DNA from: Platanthera guangdongensis
Lineage: Eukaryota > Streptophyta > Magnoliopsida > Asparagales > Orchidaceae
Direction: 5' to 3'
NCBI GenBank assembly: GCA_039583875.1
Contig: CM077163.1
Location: 111,361,213-111,425,212, forward strand
Length of the DNA: 64,000 nucleotides
Numbering within the stretch: the stretch's first letter is position 1; each line of letters opens with the position of its first letter. The translations under genes were made by a program, and so were the position numbers. Below the pieces are notes generated by a model. That model was not told the origin of the DNA. It made no database searches and saw only the letters and a list, made by a program, of their open reading frames with translations. Below, piece after piece: positions 44,219 to 54,892 of the stretch.

Positions 44219-45156
44219 GTTTTTGTGATCTGAAAAGATCTCGCAGTGGACGCTGTATAGATAATGACTCCAAACCTTTTAGGCGAACACCACTGCCCCC
44301 AATTCCAAATCATGAACCGGGTAATTGATTTCGTGCTTCTTCAACAGTCTTGAAGCATAGGGAATCACGTGTCCGTGCTGCATCAACACCGCTCACATCC
44401 CTTTCTTTGATGCGCCAGTGTAAACTTGAAATCCTTCCTTCCTAGACAGAAGTTCAAGGATAGGGGCGGAGGTAAGTCTATCCTTCAGCTCCAGGAACGC
44501 CGCTTCACATTAGGGTGTCCACTCAAATGGCACACCTTTCTTCGTCAATGAAGTAAGAGGAAGAGCAATCTTTGAAAATCCTTTTAGGAACTTGCGGTAG
44601 TACCCGACAAGTCCAAGGAAACTCCTCACATCGACCGCCGACTTCAATGGTGACCACTCCTTCATGACACGCACCTTGGCCGGATCCACCGCTAGTCCTG
44701 CTCCACTGATCACATGCCCCAAGAAAGCAACCTCTTTAAGCTAGTATTCGCACTTGCTGAACTTGGCGAACAAGGCGTGATCTTTTAATTTCTTCAATAC
44801 CAAGGTCAAGTGCTCAACATGCTCCTCCTCCATCTTTGAGTGGACCAAAATGTCGTTGATGAAAACAATGACGAAGACAATAAAATAAGGTTCAAACACC
44901 TTGTTCATCAGGCTCATGAAGGCCGAAGGGGCATTTGTGAGCCCAAACGGCATTACCGTGAACTCGTACAGTCCATATCTTGTTCTAAAGGCCATTTTCT
45001 GGATGTCACCTTATTGTATTCTCAACTGATAATACCCTGAGCGCAAGTCCAGCTTAGAAAACTAATGTGCTCCCACTAATTGATCGACAACTCGTCGATC
45101 TGAGGTAGCGGATAAGTGTTCTGCACCGTCAGCTGATTGAGTTCCCGATAGTCTAT
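44219..45156 (-). pseudogene. Reverse transcriptase and RNase H fragments of the chromovirus
   Basis: The open pieces 44995-44741 and 44722-44510 carry [14 protein letters not shown], a catalytic box reading FIND (Asp to Asn at 44858-44856) instead of FIDD, and the thumb/connection motif FLGLVGYYRKF. RNase H follows to 44219 with several stops. The frame breaks at 45157 (TGA) and 44740 (TAG) and at a few further sites to 44290. It connects protease (right) with integrase (left). Confidence 0.85.
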
Positions 45157-45885
45157 TCACAAATGTAGGGTTCTATCCTTCTTCTTCACGAATAATACAG
45201 GCGCTCCCAAGGGTGACGAACTGGGGCGAACGAACCCTGACTCCACCAGTTCTTGCAGTTGAACTCTAAACTCCGCGAGTTCCTTCGAGGCCATTCGGTA
45301 AGGGGCCTTGGATACCGGCTTGGCGTCCGGTACTAGATTAGTCTGGAAGTCAACCTCTCTATGTGGGGGTAATCCTGGCAGTTTCTCAGGAAATACCTCG
45401 GGGAAGTCCCGCACTACCCGTACGTCTTTTATATCCAATTCTAACTCCTTCAACTCGAACCAGATCATGAAGATTTCATCCCCCTTCATATGGGATTTTA
45501 CTGTCTGAACTGAAGATAACAACATATGAGGTGCGAAGCTAATACCTTGGAAGATGACGTCGGAGTCTCCTTGTCTCAAGTAGAATCGTTTATATGCACA
45601 ATCAATCCTTGTAAAGTGCCAGTCCAACCATGACATGCCCAAAATGATGTCAAACTCCGGCATTCTCAAGACCATGGCGGGCGTATCAAAGGCCCTTCCT
45701 TCAATAAATATCTCGAGTTCGCACTTTGCGGTTGCAATCATCTCCGAGCCGTCCGGTAGGCGTACTCGTCGGGATATACCAGTAAAGTATTGTACGCCCT
45801 CCATGTCCTTAATGAAGTCCTCAGACACAAAGGAGTGTGAGGCACTGGTATCGAATAACGTGTAGGCCGGTTTCTCACTAACCAC
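45157..45885 (-). pseudogene. Protease and RT N-terminus of the chromovirus
   Basis: A 242-codon open stretch. The retropepsin active site reads LFDTSASHSF; the usual Asp-Ser/Thr-Gly has Ser in place of Gly, so activity is doubtful. ILGMSWLDWH is the conserved second protease block. The RT start is recognised by VRDFPEVFPE, LPGLPPHREVDF and SSPLGAPVLFVKKKD. It ends at TGA 45159-45157. No Gag is found to the right. Confidence 0.87.
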
Positions 45886-46398
45886 TACGCCTAAGTATCA
45901 GAATTGTGAAGGCTCAATCCAGGTTCCTAGAACAAACATAGGCAGACTAAGGACGAATGTTTAATTTCTTCCTCGTAGTCCTCGTCCTGCTTCAATTACT
46001 CCTTCAGCGAGTCTCTTAACGCTTGTCTGAATAACCAAAAGACCTGCTTCCAACCACTTACCATATCCATTATCTCCACCAAGCTCGAGTCAGCTATAAA
46101 CAAAAGTGGTTGCCCTAGGAAATATGTCATGTTTATTATCTCTGCTAGATTCAATATCCACTATAAACAAAAGTGCTTGCCCTACGGGATCTCGCAAGGC
46201 TTTATACGATAGTTTTACATCCCTGGGGTAGTCCAAAATTTAGGAGATCGACGTACAAAGGTACTTACCTAAGGTTAGGTTGGCTAATCGTAGGTTCAAA
46301 GTTGGACATACTTAGTGTGAATTACATATGGGCACACCACTGCTTCCGCTAAGTCAGTTTGTCCCCAAACTGACTAATCGAACGGGGGTGGTACCATT
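45886..46398 (-). other. 5' leader of the chromovirus; gag missing
   Basis: About 500 bases between the protease and the target-site copy of Tat element 2, continued by 46 bases at 59127-59172. No Gag, zinc knuckle or long ORF is visible, whereas related elements have about 1.5 kb of gag here, so gag was deleted. A 28-bp phrase (CTATAAACAAAAGTG, then TTGCCCTA) occurs twice, near 46094 and 46160. Confidence 0.6.
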
Positions 46399-47082
46399 TG
46401 TACAACCTGGGGCTCGCGAGAGACGGTCCAGCGGGCGAAGGGATGACTGGCGAGATGATAGGATGCCCACCTACAGGGGGCGAGAGGGGGGATCCTCTAG
46501 AGTGGGCGAGACCTTCTAGTGGGCGGAGTCACCCTAGAAGGCGAGAGAGCTCACATGCCGGAAAGGCGGCGAGACGGGCATGGCGGCCGTCTCGCCCGGC
46601 AGTACCTCCCCCACTCGCCGCAGGAGACTAACAGCTCTTTACCTATTTTGACCCATAAGGGGGATTTTTACCTTTGGGCCCCAGATGGTTTTACATTTTT
46701 ACCCCTGGAGGCCTGCGTATAGCTCTCCAGAACAGCGGAGTTGGGCTATTAGCAGACCCGGTCCAGGTTGTTTTGGTCATTTTGAGATGGTTTGAAAGTG
46801 ATATTTGCAGAGCAGATTCAGAAACCTATAAATAGACCGATAAGGTGCCTGAGAAAGGGTTGTTGAACCTTCCCACTTTTTCCCTGTCAGGCACCTAGCT
46901 CAACACTGGCTAGGGAAGGGAAGACTAACAGTTCTTCCGGGTAAGAGGCGGGACCTCCAAGTTGAGTCCCCTCGGTCTGTTTCCAGGTCGCTGACTCTCG
47001 TCAGGGTGGTAGCGCAAGGAGAGTACGTGTGGGCTGCATCCTGTTTCGAACTCTAGGAGGGACCGAAAAGCCGGTTCCAACA
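46399..47082 (+). repeat. 5' LTR of Tat element 2
   Basis: Starts TGTACAACCTGG, ends GGTTCCAACA; the copy at 58438-59121 has the same length. TATAAATAG at 46827-46835 is the promoter box. GGCGAGAC-type words are packed in its first 220 bases (near 46483, 46504, 46568 and 46589). Short ORFs in it (46328-46722) recur in the 3' LTR and are not genes. Confidence 0.95.
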
Positions 47083-47085
47083 TTT

Positions 47086-47103
47086 TGGTGCGGTGAGCGT
47101 GGA
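47086..47103 (+). other. Likely primer binding site of Tat element 2
   Basis: TGGTGCGGTGAGCGTGGA begins three bases after the LTR end. The leading TGG would pair with a tRNA CCA end. The tRNA species was not identified. Confidence 0.55.
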
Positions 47104-47138
47104 GCGCAGCCCTCAGAGAAGAACCTTGAGCAACCAAC

Positions 47139-49274
47139 ATGGCGGGAGATCATGGAGAAGGAGAAGGAGGGGAGTCATATAATCAGGGGGGATATGTAGG
47201 AAGAACGGAGTTCCTGGCTTCGATCAAGGGGATCATGGATCTATTGCAAGGGATCTCGCGGCAGGGAGACTGTTCAACTCCACTGCCCACAGTGCCAGCT
47301 CTCGCGACTCAGGAGGAACTCGTCTCGGCGCGAGTCGGAGAAGACGCCCCGGGGAGAAGGCCGGGAAAGGAGGTGATGCTGGAAGGGACCGGGAGGGACA
47401 TGGCGGGAAGGGAGCTGTTCCCAAGTCCGGCGAGTACCATCGCGCCAGGGGAGGTCGTCGCGCGAGTAGAGGTGGCGAGACCGGCGGCGCGAGGGTCCCC
47501 CTTTTGCGAGCTAGTCCTGTCCGCTCCGGTCCCGGAGGGCTTCAGAGAGCCCGAGATGAATTACTATGTAGGGAAGGACGATCCCCTCCATCACTTGCAG
47601 TGGTTCGAAGACGCTGTCTCGATCAGGCCCATGACGGACGCGTTTAATTGCCGCCTCTTTGCGATCACTCTGAAAGACAAAGTTAGGGACTGGTTCCATC
47701 AACTCCCGGCAGGCTCGATATATTGCTTCGAGGACTTGAGTAGGAGTTTCCAACTTCGATTCTCCACATCTAAGAAGAGGAAGAAGAACCCGGAATCGAT
47801 CTTTTTGATCAAGCAGAAGGCGGAGGAATCACTGGCTCAGTACGTGGATAGGTTCCAAGAGGAAATTCTGGATATACAGGAGGTACCGGGCTTTGCCCTC
47901 CAGATGGCTTTCACAGTGGGACTGCGGGAAGGATTCTTCAAGATGAGCCTCACCCGGAAGGCTCCGCTTTCCTTTGAGGGCTTGATGGAGAAGGCGGCCA
48001 AGGAAATAGCGATGGAGGCGGCGAACCCAGCTTTTGCGAAAAAGTTGGCAAGGCTTACCGAGATAGAGTCGAGGGAGACAGGGGGGAGGCAGCAGGAAGC
48101 GAGGAGAAGAGACGAGCCGAGGGCGCCGGCGTATCCAGAGCTGGGGTGGAGGCAGCAGGGGGGGACGGCCCCCGGACAAGGAAGAGGATTTCCCCAAGGG
48201 GGAAGAAATCAACAGGGAGGACCGGGAAGGTTCAATCAGATGGGGTGGGGTTATGGTCATAGACCGCCCCTACCTCCTCCGCAGCAGGCCATGGCCATCG
48301 GCCGAGGTAGAGGAAGGGGCCGGGAAAGAGGAAGAGGAGCGGGAGCAGGGAGAAGGAGGAACCCTCAGGAAGGGAGACCGGAGGGGGGGGGGGTGGCGTT
48401 GCCCTACTGTGACTTCCACGAGGAGGTAGGTCACGCAACGGCTACCTGCCCGGATTTCTTGGAGTTAAGGAGGAGTCGAGGAGCTGGGGAACAACCAAGG
48501 CCGGTGCGGATAGAGGAAGTAACAATTACAGGGGAAGAGGATCGGTGTGTGGACCGTGCGGATGAAGGGGATCGTGGGCTGGTTGGGGTGATCAATGGGG
48601 GAGTGAGGATAGAGGCGGCCCGAAAGGCAAGCCTTCACACTATGTACCGCCGAAGTGTCGCCTCGACGTCACGATCCCCTCCTCCAGATGAAAAGATTAC
48701 GTTTTCAAGAAAAGACATGCCCGACCATGAGGACCCCTTTTGTGACGCGCTGGTGATACGGACCGCCATCGAGAACTTCACGGTGTCGCGAATCCTAGTC
48801 GACAATGGGAGCTCGGTGAACGTGATTTTTAAGAAGGCATTCAATGCAATGAGGGTAGAGGCACGGAGGGTACTGGCAGCGGATGGACCATTGTTTGGAT
48901 TCTCAGGAGAAAGGAAAGAGGTCGAGGGGGGTGTAGGACTTCAAGTAACTCTGGGAGGACTATCCCGAAATTGCCGTTTTGTCATAGTGGATGCCCCTAG
49001 TAGCTACAACGCTATCTTTGGGCGCCCCTTGATCAGCGCTTTCAGATGCGTTCCGTCGTCGTTTCACCAATGCTTGAAGCTGAATTCTGGAGGTACTCAA
49101 ATCAGGGTACGAGGAGATCCGAAGGCAGCAAGGGAATGTTACGTGACAGCAGTAAACACAATCTCCTGGCAGGGGGATGCAGAGGAGTTGGAAAAGAGGA
49201 TGGAGCGATTGCAACAAGAGCAGGGGGCAAAGAAGAAAGGGAGGAGAAAGGTGCTGGGGGAGAGGGAGAAGTAG
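47139..49274 (+). CDS. Gag and protease of Tat element 2
   Basis: 711 codons from ATG 47139. A disordered N-terminus of about 140 residues leads to the retrotransposon Gag core (HHLQWFEDAV, DWFHQLPAG, LRFSTSKKRKKNPESI, FVDRF-like YVDRFQEEIL). Then come a Gly/Arg/Gln-rich stretch, a zinc finger of C-x2-H-x4-H-x4-C type (YCDFHEEVGHATATC, about 48406), and the protease with active site LVDNGSSVN (about 48798), flap region and AIFGRP. An 11-G run at 48383-48393 is read in frame. It overlaps the RT frame by 229 bases; the pol frame lies one base back, so either an indel or -1 frameshifting joins them. Confidence 0.92.
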   Translation: MAGDHGEGEGGESYNQGGYVGRTEFLASIKGIMDLLQGISRQGDCSTPLPTVPALATQEELVSARVGEDAPGRRPGKEVMLEGTGRDMAGRELFPSPASTIAPGEVVARVEVARPAARGSPFCELVLSAPVPEGFREPEMNYYVGKDDPLHHLQWFEDAVSIRPMTDAFNCRLFAITLKDKVRDWFHQLPAGSIYCFEDLSRSFQLRFSTSKKRKKNPESIFLIKQKAEESLAQYVDRFQEEILDIQEVPGFALQMAFTVGLREGFFKMSLTRKAPLSFEGLMEKAAKEIAMEAANPAFAKKLARLTEIESRETGGRQQEARRRDEPRAPAYPELGWRQQGGTAPGQGRGFPQGGRNQQGGPGRFNQMGWGYGHRPPLPPPQQAMAIGRGRGRGRERGRGAGAGRRRNPQEGRPEGGGVALPYCDFHEEVGHATATCPDFLELRRSRGAGEQPRPVRIEEVTITGEEDRCVDRADEGDRGLVGVINGGVRIEAARKASLHTMYRRSVASTSRSPPPDEKITFSRKDMPDHEDPFCDALVIRTAIENFTVSRILVDNGSSVNVIFKKAFNAMRVEARRVLAADGPLFGFSGERKEVEGGVGLQVTLGGLSRNCRFVIVDAPSSYNAIFGRPLISAFRCVPSSFHQCLKLNSGGTQIRVRGDPKAARECYVTAVNTISWQGDAEELEKRMERLQQEQGAKKKGRRKVLGEREK

Positions 49275-51298
49275 TAGTGGTTGGAGGCATTGCGGAGGGG
49301 CATGGAATGGCGGGAGAGGAGTTCGGAGAGATGGAGATGGAAGAAGAAAGGGAGAGGGAAAGAGCTGGAGGTGAGGGAGAAGTGGCAAGGAACCAGGGTA
49401 TGAGGGAAGAGCTAGAAATGGCTGGAGCGGAGGGAGGAGAGACAGAAGCGGCAGGGGAAGTGGGGCAAAAAGAAGAGGAAGGGAGGAAGGAGAAGAGGAA
49501 GACGGAAGAGTTGGGCGGATCACCCGGGGAGGGGACCCGTCCAGAGAAGAGAAAAGCCTCCTGGCAAGAAGAGGAGGACGCGAGCAAGTGGGAGGCGGAG
49601 CAGCCGGGGGAAGGGAGAATGGTGGCCAGCGTAGGAAGCGAGGACCAGGAGCAGAGTATGCAGGCAGAGCAGGAAGGAGAGGAAGAGCCATCCAGGCTGA
49701 AAGCTGCAGTGGAGGTCCTAGAGGTAGAAATACGCACCAAGGAAGGCCGAAAAGAAAGGATAAGAATCAGTGGTGAACTCAACCCAGAGGACCGGGAGAA
49801 GGTCAGGACCTGCGTGCAAAACAATATTGACGTCTTCGCGTGGAGCGCCGCGGACATGCCGGGGGTCGATGCAGACGTCGCCTGTCACCGCCTCAATCTA
49901 GACCCAAACACCCGCCCCATACAACAGAAGAAGAGGGCCATCGCCTCGAGGATGGCCGGACCTATTAGAGAGGAAGTGGAAAAATTGCTTAAGGCGGGGT
50001 TTGTGTCCGCCTGTAAGTATCCGGGGTGGGTGAGTAATGTTGTAATGGTCCAAAAGGGGGAGGGTAAGTGGAGGATGTGCGTAGATTTTTCTCTTTTAAA
50101 TAAAGCATGCCCTAAGGATTGTTATCCGCTGCCCCGAATCGACGCGCTGGTTGGCTCAGCCGTCGGTTTCCCTTTTATGAGTTTCTTGGACGCGTTTTCT
50201 GGGTACCATCAAATACGCATGCATCCTCCGGACGTTAAGGACGTCACCTTCGTCACGGAGGATGGGTGCTTCTGCTTTAATATGATGCCCTTCAGTTTGA
50301 AAAATGCGGGCGCAACCTATCAAAGGATGATGGATCGAATTTTCCGAGAACAAAGAGGAAGGAACCTCGAGGTTTACGTAGACGACTTGATGATCAAAAG
50401 CAAGGACCTCGGGGCTCATGTCCTAGATCTGGAGGAAACCTTTAAAACCCTGAGGAAGTATAAAATGAGGCTTAACCCCCTGAAGTGCGCTTTCGGCGCT
50501 AGCAGAGGGAGATTCCTGGGGCATCCACTCACTCCATCTGGGGTGGAGCCCAACCCCGAAAAAGTGAGAGCAATCCTAGAACTGGAGTCGCCTCGGAATG
50601 TGAAGGAAGTCCAGCGTCTCACAGGAAAGTTGGCCGGGCTGAGCAGGTTCCTTTCCCGGGCGGGGGAGAGATGCTCACCCTTCTTTCGAACGCTGCGAGG
50701 GGGTAAGGGTTTCGAGTGGACCGCGGAGTGGGAGATGGCTTTTCAGGCCATAAAGCAGCAGCTTACCCAGGCGCCTTTACTCCAGGGACCAAGGGAAGCC
50801 GAAGACCTGTTCCTATATTTGGGGGTAGGGATGGAGGCGGTAAGCTCGGTTCTTGTACGTGAAGAAGGAAAGAAACAATTACCAATTTATTACGTGAGCA
50901 GGGTCCTGAAGAAGGCGGAACTCGGGTACCCCATCCTGGAAAAATTAGCATTTGCCCTCATCGTCTCGGCCCGAAAGCTCAGACCGTATTTCCAGGCACA
51001 TTCCATCCGAGTGGTGACTGACCACCCTCTACGTAACATCTTGAGCGGGGTAGAGCATTCGGGGAGGCTGGCAAAATGGTCAATAGAGCTCAGCGAATTT
51101 GATCTCGTCTTCGTTCCACGGCTCGCCATCAAGGCGCAGGCGGTGGCCGATTTCTTAGCAGACTATGTGGTCGAGGTCCGAGAAGCAGAGACGCCCCCTC
51201 GAGCAGCTTGGAAAATGTTAGTGGATGGAGCGTCAGGAAGAATCTCTTTTGGGGGGGGGGGGAGTGGTCTTGACCAGTCCGGAGGGGACCCATATTGA
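49046..51298 (+). CDS. Reverse transcriptase and RNase H of Tat element 2
   Basis: Frame open from 49046 to 51298, but RT homology starts only near 49780 (VFAWSAADMPGVD). The 5' 700 bases are a Glu/Gly-rich purine-heavy linker. RT blocks: KKRAIASRMAGPI, FVSACKYPGWVSNVVMV, the DAFSGYHQI box (about 50190), YVDD at 50375-50386 intact, LGHPLTPSGVEPNP, FLSRAGERCSPFF. The RT-linked RNase H ends in RVVTDHPLRNIL and ADFLADY. At 51251-51262 a 12-G run shifts the frame into the next ORF. All RT catalytic residues look intact. Confidence 0.93.
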   Translation: MRSVVVSPMLEAEFWRYSNQGTRRSEGSKGMLRDSSKHNLLAGGCRGVGKEDGAIATRAGGKEEREEKGAGGEGEVVVVGGIAEGHGMAGEEFGEMEMEEERERERAGGEGEVARNQGMREELEMAGAEGGETEAAGEVGQKEEEGRKEKRKTEELGGSPGEGTRPEKRKASWQEEEDASKWEAEQPGEGRMVASVGSEDQEQSMQAEQEGEEEPSRLKAAVEVLEVEIRTKEGRKERIRISGELNPEDREKVRTCVQNNIDVFAWSAADMPGVDADVACHRLNLDPNTRPIQQKKRAIASRMAGPIREEVEKLLKAGFVSACKYPGWVSNVVMVQKGEGKWRMCVDFSLLNKACPKDCYPLPRIDALVGSAVGFPFMSFLDAFSGYHQIRMHPPDVKDVTFVTEDGCFCFNMMPFSLKNAGATYQRMMDRIFREQRGRNLEVYVDDLMIKSKDLGAHVLDLEETFKTLRKYKMRLNPLKCAFGASRGRFLGHPLTPSGVEPNPEKVRAILELESPRNVKEVQRLTGKLAGLSRFLSRAGERCSPFFRTLRGGKGFEWTAEWEMAFQAIKQQLTQAPLLQGPREAEDLFLYLGVGMEAVSSVLVREEGKKQLPIYYVSRVLKKAELGYPILEKLAFALIVSARKLRPYFQAHSIRVVTDHPLRNILSGVEHSGRLAKWSIELSEFDLVFVPRLAIKAQAVADFLADYVVEVREAETPPRAAWKMLVDGASGRISFGGGGSGLDQSGGDPY

Positions 51299-52921
51299 GC
51301 AAGCCTTGAAGAATCATTTCACAGTCACCAACAACCAGGCAGAATATGAGGCGGTCATTGCAGGGCTGAGGTTAGCCCGGGAGCTGGGCATACAGGACAT
51401 TAAGGCCTCGACAGACTCCATGGTGGTGGCAGGTCAGATCAAAGGGGAGTTCGAGGCAAGGGAGCCAGCCCTCCAGCTGTATTTGGGAAAGGTCAAGGAC
51501 ATCATAGGGCAGTTCCGAAGTTTCTCAATTCAACACGTCCCGAGAGAGGAGAGCACCCAAGCCGACCAACTCGCCAAGCACGGCCCTCGGGCCGGGGGAA
51601 CGGTAACGGAACTCTTCAGACCGTCCATAAAGGAAGGAGAACTTATGGAAGTGTGCCAACAAAGGTCGTGGATGGACCCCTTTATCACTTTTTTGGCATC
51701 AGGACAGGTACCTGCGACGGAGCTCGACAAGAAGCGCACCAGATACAAGTCGGCATACTACCTATTGAAGGATGGAGTTTTATATCGCAAGACCTTGACA
51801 GGATTGCTGGCCAGGTGTGTGTCGGAGGAAGAGGCTCCTAGGGTTCTGCAAGAGATCCACTCCAGAGAATGTGGAAGTCACTCAAGGAGCCGGACTTTAG
51901 AAGGGAGGGTGCTGAGGCAGGGGTACTTTTGGCCTACCCTTAGGAGAGATGCGGAGGAATTTGCGAAAAAGTGCCAAAAGTGCCAGGAGTTCGCCCCTCT
52001 TCAGCTCCTCCCGGCCCAGAGGTTGCGGACCATCACAGCTCCCTGTCCATTCGCTATATGGGGCCTATATCTGGTAGGCCCCTTTCCCCAAGCAAGTGGC
52101 CAAAGGAAGTTCCTAATAGTCATGGTGGATTACTTTTCAAAGTGGCTGGAGGTGAAAGCATTGGCTAAGGTAACCTCGCAGGTGGTCAAAAACTTCGTTT
52201 GGGGGGAGATCGTCTGCCGGCATGGGTTGCCCCTAGCCATTGTGACGGATAATGGACCCCAGTTTGCAAGCAGGGAGTTCGTGGATTTCTGCATTCGTTT
52301 GGGGATAGACCTCCGCTTTGCCTCTGTTCATCATCCGCGGAGTAACGGACAGGTCGAAGCGGCCAACAAGGTCATCGTCAATCTATTGAAGAAAAAGGTG
52401 GAGAATTTGAGAGGAAGCTGGGTGGAGCAATTACCTTCAGTGCTGTGGGCCTTGAGAACCACACCAAACACAGCCACGGGAGAAACCCCGTTTAAGCTCT
52501 CTCACGGCTCAGAGGCCGTCATACCTGTCGAGTTCGAGGTCGCCTCGCCAAGAGTAGTGGTTGCAAGGGAAGGAGCCGAAGGATGGAGGACAGAGAACGA
52601 AGAAGAGCAGAGACTTTCGTTGGATCTCGTGGAGGAGCTCCGAGATTTAGCGGTGGTCCGGCAGGAGGAAGTCAAGCGCCGGATGGCGAGGTACTTCGAC
52701 AAGCATGTAAGGGTTAAACAATTTGCGAAAGGAGATTTGGTCCTAAAAAAGGTTGACGCGGCGGGTAGATGAGCCTCGGTAGGGAAACTTAACCCAAATT
52801 GGGAGGGTCCTTTTGTAATAAAAGAAGTCTTAAAGTCAGGAGGGTACCACCTCCAGAATGTGGATGGGGTATCTCTCGAGCGAGCCCGGAGTGGGGATGA
52901 TTTGAAGAGATTTTACCCGTA
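51225..52921 (+). pseudogene. Second RNase H and integrase of Tat element 2
   Basis: Continues the polyprotein after the 12-G run. The additional RNase H, a Tat trait, shows LVDGASG just before the run, then NNQAEYEAVIAGL, STDSMVV and ADQLAKHG, a DEDD-like set. The integrase has the HHCC finger (HSRECGSH, CQKCQEF), a core in which the first catalytic Asp is Tyr (WGLYLVGPF, codon 52068-52070), an intact TDNGPQF, and SNGQVEAANK with its Glu. TGA at 52770-52772 interrupts the C-terminal GPF module, which ends naturally at about 52921. The Asp-to-Tyr change alone should kill integration. Confidence 0.92.
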
Positions 52922-53042
52922 GCACTCTACTTCACAGTATCTTTTTATTGTTATTATGTAATGCTTATCATCCCGATGTGCTCTCTTGGTGGAAGTGTGG
53001 GTGACCTCTGTGAGGCACCGGGGGCGAGATGCTTTGTAGAAA

Positions 53043-54325
53043 CAACCCCGAGCAGACCCGCTGACCAGGCTCCCATCTAGCTGGCAGGGCTGTAGGCTCA
53101 CTCGGTGGTTGGTGGTGTTTTGGAGAGGAGACCCCGAGCAGACCCGCGGACCATGCTCCCATCTAGCTGGCAGGACTGTAGGCTCACTCGGTGGTTGGTG
53201 GTGTTTTGGAGAGGAGACCCCGAGCAGACCCGCTGACCAGGCTCCCATCTAGCTGGCAGGGCTGTAGGCTCACTCGGTGGTTGGTGGTGTTTTGGAGAGG
53301 AGACCCCGAGCAGACCCGCTGACCAGGCTCCCATCTAGCTGACAGGGCTGTAGGCTCACTCGGTGGTTGGTGGTGTTCTGGAGAGGAGGCCCCGAGCAGA
53401 CCCGCTGATCAGGCTCCCATCTAGCTGGCAGGGCTGTAGGCTCACTCGGTGGTTGGTGGAGTTTTGGAGGGGAGACCCCGAGCAGACCCGCTGACCAGGC
53501 TCCCATCTAGCTGACAGGGCTGTAGGCTCACTCGGTGGTTGGTGGTGTTTTGGAGAGGAGACCCCGAGCAGACCCGCTGACCAGGCTCCCATCTAGCTGG
53601 CAGGGCTGTAGGCTCACTCGGTGGTTGGTGGTGTTTTGGAGAGGAGACCCCGAGCAGACCCGCTGACCAGGCTCCCATCTAGCTGGCAGGGCTGTAGGCT
53701 CACTCGGTGGTTGGTGGTGTTTTGGAGAGGAGACCCCGAGCAGACCCGCTGACCAGGCTCCCATCTAGCTGGCAGGGCTGTAGGCTCACTCGGTGGTTGG
53801 TGGTGTTCTGGAGAGGAGGCCCCGAGCAGACCTGCTGACCAGGCTCCCATCTAGCTGGCAGGGCTGTAGGCTCACTCGGTGGTTGGTGGAGTTTTGGAGG
53901 GGAGACCCCGAGCAGACCCGCTGACCAGGCTCCCATCTAGCTGGCAGGGCTGTAGGCTCACTCGGTGGTTGGTGGTGTTTTGGAGAGGAGACCCCGAGCA
54001 GACCCGCTGACCAGGCTCCCATCTAGCTGGCAGGGATGTAGGCTCACTCGGTGGTTGGTGGAGTTTTGGAGGGGAGACCCCGAGCAGACCCGCTGACCAG
54101 GCTCCCATCTAGCTGGCAGGGCTGTAGGCTCACTCGGTGGTTGGTGGTGTTTTGGAGAGGAGAACCCGAGCAGACCCGCTGACCAAGCTCCCATCTAGCT
54201 GGCAGGACTGTAGGCTCACTCGGTGGTTGGTGGTGTTTTGGAGAGGAGACCCCGAGCAGACCCGCTGACCAGGCTCCCATCTAGCTGGCAGGGCTGTAGG
54301 CTCACTCGGTGGTTGAGGGTGTTTC
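53043..54325 (+). repeat. 86-bp tandem array, 15 copies, Tat element 2
   Basis: GAGCAGACC marks each unit at 53050, 53136, 53222 and every 86 bases to 54254. Units are about 93-99% alike with sub-variants (TGGAGTTTTGGAGGGG, TGGTGTTCTGGAGAGG) that recur every few copies, which suggests that blocks of several units were duplicated. Because 86 is not a multiple of three and two minus-strand frames lack early stops, 78-codon minus ORFs recur every 86 bases; these are artefacts. Confidence 0.97.
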
Positions 54326-54892
54326 GGGAGGACGGTACTCACTTGGGGAGACAAGTCTAAGGGTAAGAATTCGCGTGGAGAAAAATCCATGACTCAGCAA
54401 GAGAGGGATAGTCCCTGAAACAGAGAGTGACCAGGAATAGGGCCAGGGAAGAAGGTCCCTGGCCGGCACTCGCCATAGCGGGTCTCACTACGGGCGGGAG
54501 GGTTTTCCCCGTCCCAGGATCAAGTAAGCTGAAGTGGCTGAAGCCGACTGGCGAGACGACTGGACCCAGAAATTTGGTGGCGAGGTAATCTCGCGGCGCA
54601 GCGCCAACGAAGGTAATCAAGACGGGTAAAAAACAATAAGGGATGCCTCGCGCGGGTCCTTAAGCGAAATGGAAGGTCAAACTGGCGATTAAAATAACAT
54701 ATAAAAAGGTACCCCCTAAATAAACTATTACACAGCACCCCAAAAGGGGAAGCGGCCATTAGTATATAAAAAGTTTAAACAAAAGTTAATAGGGCAGAGA
54801 CACCTCGCCCTTCTTTTAAGAAAGGGAGCCAGAATCATAAGTGTTCGACAAAAATAAGAGGGCGCAAGGAAGACATGGCGGGGGATGGTGCA
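54326..54892. other. Noncoding region after the 86-bp array
   Basis: About 570 bases without supported genes. It carries GGCGAGAC at 54549 and several CTCGC/GGCGAG relatives, and ends downstream of the antisense gene's stop codon, so it may be that gene's 3' untranslated region. Nothing else is recognised. Confidence 0.5.

Noticed and set aside
46328..46722. Short ORFs in the LTRs of Tat 2 (repeated at 58437-58761)
   Set aside because: They lie across the LTR boundary and TATA region, and their sequence reflects the GGCGAGAC words.
47829..49857. Long minus-strand Pro/Ser/Leu-rich ORFs opposite gag-pol of Tat 2
   Set aside because: They are complements of a purine-rich Glu/Gly/Arg-coding sense strand and lack the TATA box and intron pattern of the real antisense genes.
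53098..54390. Series of 78-codon minus-strand ORFs, one per 86 bp
   Set aside because: They are produced by the tandem array reading through three frames; identical sequence is reused in each frame and no start or promoter context is specific to them.
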